Origin: CAZHWR01 sp964536085
GTDB lineage: Bacteria > Bacillota > Clostridia > Oscillospirales > Ruminococcaceae
Length of the DNA: 6,319 nt
Reading direction: 5' to 3'
Assembly: GCA_964536085.1 (NCBI GenBank)
Contig: CAZHWR010000071.1
Coordinates: forward strand, 1-6,319
Below the pieces are notes generated by a model. It was given only the letters and a program-made list of their open reading frames with translations, had not been told where the DNA came from and did no database searches. The position numbers were made by a program, and so were the translations under genes. Positions 4,640-6,319 of the stretch are shown in pieces (the first letter of the stretch is position 1; each line of letters opens with the position of its first letter).

Positions 4640-6219
4640 TGGCGGTATCGGAGAGAGCGCTTGATGCGCATCTTAGGACGGTGCGCAGGATAGCCGAGCA
4701 TAGAGAGTATGAAGCCGAAAAGAAAATGCTTGAGGATTTCACGGAGTGCTATACCGATATTCGCGAATTTCTCGGCGTGGAATACGCAAAGTATGCCGAG
4801 GACGATCGGCTGACATATGATATTTTGCAGAAAAAAGGCGAATATGCACGATTTTGCGAAGAGGTGATAAACAAGTACGAGGGCATTACGCCAAAATGCT
4901 ATGATACCGTCAACAGCTTGGTAAACGACACATATGAGCTGTGCTATAAAGGCATGGCGGACGCTGTCGCGAAAAGCAAAAGGGTGGAAGACCTCGCGGA
5001 TGCGCTGAAATCCATTAAGGCGGTGACGCCGGAGACGATAAAACGCTCGGTGGAAAATCCCATTCCAAAGCTTAGACTGGATCCTGTGATGCAAAGGTCG
5101 CGCAAGAAGGTTATTGCCGGAATAAAGCGAGAAATCACTATCGGACTGTCACAGGGCGACAGAATGAGTACAATGGCGAAGCGCATCACCGACAAGGTTA
5201 AGATAGGCTGTAATCAAAGTATGCTGATAGCCCGCACGGAGGCGCACAGGGTACGCGAGGGCGGGTTTAACGACGCTGCAAGCAGCATTGATGACACATT
5301 AAAGGACAGCAACAGCAAGTACAGGCTTGTCAAGGTATGGAAAACCATGCGCGATGCCAGAGTCAGAGACACCGGCGAGGTGAGTCATGTCCAGATGCAA
5401 GGTCAGACGGTGCTGCAGGATGAAGATTTTGTCATGGTGTTAAGCGGCGCGACAGCTCCAGTGCCGGGGCAAAGCGGCGTCGCGGCAGAGGATTGCAACT
5501 GCCGCTGCTATGCATCGCGCGACATCATGGACGACGCGGAATTTTTCGCAGCAACAGGGCGGCATTTTCCTGAGTATGAGGAAGAAAATACTGCAAAAGC
5601 TGTTGACAAATCTGCGGAAAGTGATATAATAAATGTGAAGGGTGATGCAGCGGCTCTGGAAAATCAGCGGTACGGGCGCAACAAAGACACGCTTGTGAAT
5701 AAAACGTACATAGAAAGCGGAGAATATAAACGCAAGTTTGACAACATAAGCGAAAATCAAGAAGTGAACAAGACCCTCTATAGCTGTGCAAAAACCGCTT
5801 TAAAGCACCGCAGCGGCACAAAATTTGAGGATATGTATTGGATTGACGGTGACACGGGTAAAATAATTGCCAAAGCCACAGATGAAAAGCACGAAAGCGG
5901 TATTATTAACTCTGCCAGCAGGAATAAATTATTGTCAAAATATAAAAATGTTTGTGCAATACATACACACCCACAGAGTATGCCACCGAGTGCGGCGGAT
6001 TTTAATTCATTTTACAGTAATGGATATAAATGCGGATATATTGCTTGCCATAACGGTAAAGTGTTTGGGTATGTTGCAAACGAAGAAATTGATGAACGGC
6101 TGTGTAACTCATATATAAAAAATTTTGTAAAAAATGGTTGTTCGGAGTTTGAGGCTCAACTAAATGCTTTGAAAAAGATAAAGGAAGTCAGTGATATAGA
6201 TTTTTGGGAGGTGAAATGA
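4639..6219 (+). CDS. MuF-like minor head protein with C-terminal JAB/JAMM metallopeptidase-like domain
   Basis: This 526-residue two-part protein is longer than SPP1 gp7-type minor head proteins (about 300). Residues 1-150 are charged and helical. Residues about 160-292 are the Phage_Mu_F domain: I-A-R-T-E-A-H-R at 197-204, W234-K-T-M-R-D-A-R-V-R-D and the closing D285-C-N-C-R-C-Y. In the family this protein binds near the portal inside the procapsid. Residues about 300-345 are a polar linker. Residues 385-490 carry a JAMM signature: E397 in K-F-E-D-M-Y-W-I-D, then H442-T-H444-P-Q-S-M-P-P-S451-A-A-D454. The 45-residue Glu-to-His spacing is as in classic JAMM enzymes, while His444-to-Asp454 is one residue shorter than the canonical H-x-H-x10-D. 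The domain DNA is AT-rich (30-35% in two late lines against 55-68% in MuF-domain lines), suggesting modular exchange. The likely role is a virion-carried peptidase effector (MuF polymorphic toxin) or a head-processing protease. ATG 4639 overlaps the portal stop. Confidence 0.88.
   Translation: MAVSERALDAHLRTVRRIAEHREYEAEKKMLEDFTECYTDIREFLGVEYAKYAEDDRLTYDILQKKGEYARFCEEVINKYEGITPKCYDTVNSLVNDTYELCYKGMADAVAKSKRVEDLADALKSIKAVTPETIKRSVENPIPKLRLDPVMQRSRKKVIAGIKREITIGLSQGDRMSTMAKRITDKVKIGCNQSMLIARTEAHRVREGGFNDAASSIDDTLKDSNSKYRLVKVWKTMRDARVRDTGEVSHVQMQGQTVLQDEDFVMVLSGATAPVPGQSGVAAEDCNCRCYASRDIMDDAEFFAATGRHFPEYEEENTAKAVDKSAESDIINVKGDAAALENQRYGRNKDTLVNKTYIESGEYKRKFDNISENQEVNKTLYSCAKTALKHRSGTKFEDMYWIDGDTGKIIAKATDEKHESGIINSASRNKLLSKYKNVCAIHTHPQSMPPSAADFNSFYSNGYKCGYIACHNGKVFGYVANEEIDERLCNSYIKNFVKNGCSEFEAQLNALKKIKEVSDIDFWEVK
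5603..5630 (+). promoter_or_regulatory. Consensus sigma-A promoter inside the MuF-JAB gene
   Basis: TTGACA at 5603-5608 and TATAAT at 5625-5630, separated by 16 bases, are both perfect matches to the vegetative promoter consensus. They lie in the coding sequence for the linker between the MuF domain and the JAB-like domain. A transcript starting near 5637 would cover the JAB part and the downstream acidic gene. In-frame starts exist (GTG 5635, GTG 5695, ATG 5833) but none has a good ribosome site. The acidic gene at 6221 does have one and is the better candidate target. Promoter function is inferred. Confidence 0.4.
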
Positions 6220-6220
6220 T

Positions 6221-6319
6221 ATGCCTGATTTCTTAATTGATGACAGATTTATAATCCCCGAGGATATAGACAATATGACAGACGAAGAACTTGACGCTGA
6301 AATTGAGCGCTTAGAAAAC
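6221..6319 (+). CDS. Acidic phage protein, N-terminal fragment (runs off window)
   Basis: Thirty-three codons are visible before the window ends, all open. ATG 6221 lies one base after the MuF-JAB stop and has a strong GGGAGGTG at 6206-6213. The fragment is very acidic: 13 Asp/Glu against two Arg, including M-T-D-E-E-L-D-A-E-I-E-R-L-E, which looks helical or coiled-coil. Possibilities are a small phage protein commonly found at this place, a scaffold-related protein, or an immunity/inhibitor partner for the JAB-like domain; acidic partners directly downstream are typical of toxin-immunity pairs. The visible part does not allow a choice. Start and frame are well supported. Confidence 0.75.
   Translation, partial: MPDFLIDDRFIIPEDIDNMTDEELDAEIERLEN

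Noticed and set aside
4441..5094. Reverse-strand 217-codon ORF
   Set aside because: It lies opposite the portal end and the MuF start, whose protein sequences are clearly conserved families. It is a long shadow frame of GC-rich coding DNA.
1..6319. CRISPR array, insertion sequence or integrase
   Set aside because: No spaced direct repeats of CRISPR size, no transposase or recombinase domain, and no terminal inverted repeats were found.

Overview
The window is the start of the packaging and capsid module of a tailed, head-full-packaging (SPP1-like) bacteriophage or prophage of a low-to-mid-GC Gram-positive host. The likely host is a gut-type Clostridium relative. This is inferred from strong purine-rich ribosome binding sites, ATGA/TAATG coupled genes, several GTG starts, and the order terS - terL - portal - MuF-like minor head protein. 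No host housekeeping gene is present to fix the taxonomy. All convincing genes are on the + strand and nearly touch each other, so they probably form one late operon.

Layout. Positions 1-496 hold no convincing gene. They contain an extended -10 promoter candidate, two arrays of a 7-bp tandem repeat (AATTGAG type), a region of overlapping inverted repeats ending in a terminator-like hairpin with a T-run, and a CG-alternating tract. Then come terS (497-925), terL (903-2939, split), a 45-residue Cys/His protein (2955-3092), the portal gene (3089-4639), a long minor head gene (4639-6219), and the first 33 codons of an acidic protein that runs off the window (6221-6319).

The terL gene is interrupted by an 825-nt group I intron (1301-2125) carrying a NUMOD4/HNH homing endonuclease gene in its P6 loop. 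The splice sites can be placed to the base. A 9-bp P1 helix ends in the expected U.G pair, the intron ends in G, and exon ligation restores the reading frame through the Walker B sequence W-M-W-I-E-E. The split codon is the Ile just before the two acidic Walker B residues. The last codons of the endonuclease gene, including its stop codon, form one strand of the P6a helix.

The most interesting gene is the last complete one. Residues 1 to about 300 are a normal MuF/SPP1 gp7-like minor head protein. A C-terminal extension of about 200 residues carries a JAMM/JAB metallopeptidase signature (Glu397, His442-x-His444, Ser451, Asp454) in markedly AT-richer DNA. This is the architecture of a phage MuF polymorphic toxin or virion-delivered effector, with the downstream acidic gene as a possible partner. 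A perfect TTGACA-N16-TATAAT pair lies inside the coding sequence exactly in the linker between the two parts.

How the genes work together: TerS recognises phage DNA. TerL (ATPase plus RNase H-like nuclease) cuts and pumps the DNA through the portal ring. The MuF-like protein is built into the procapsid near the portal and could carry its JAB-like domain into the particle.
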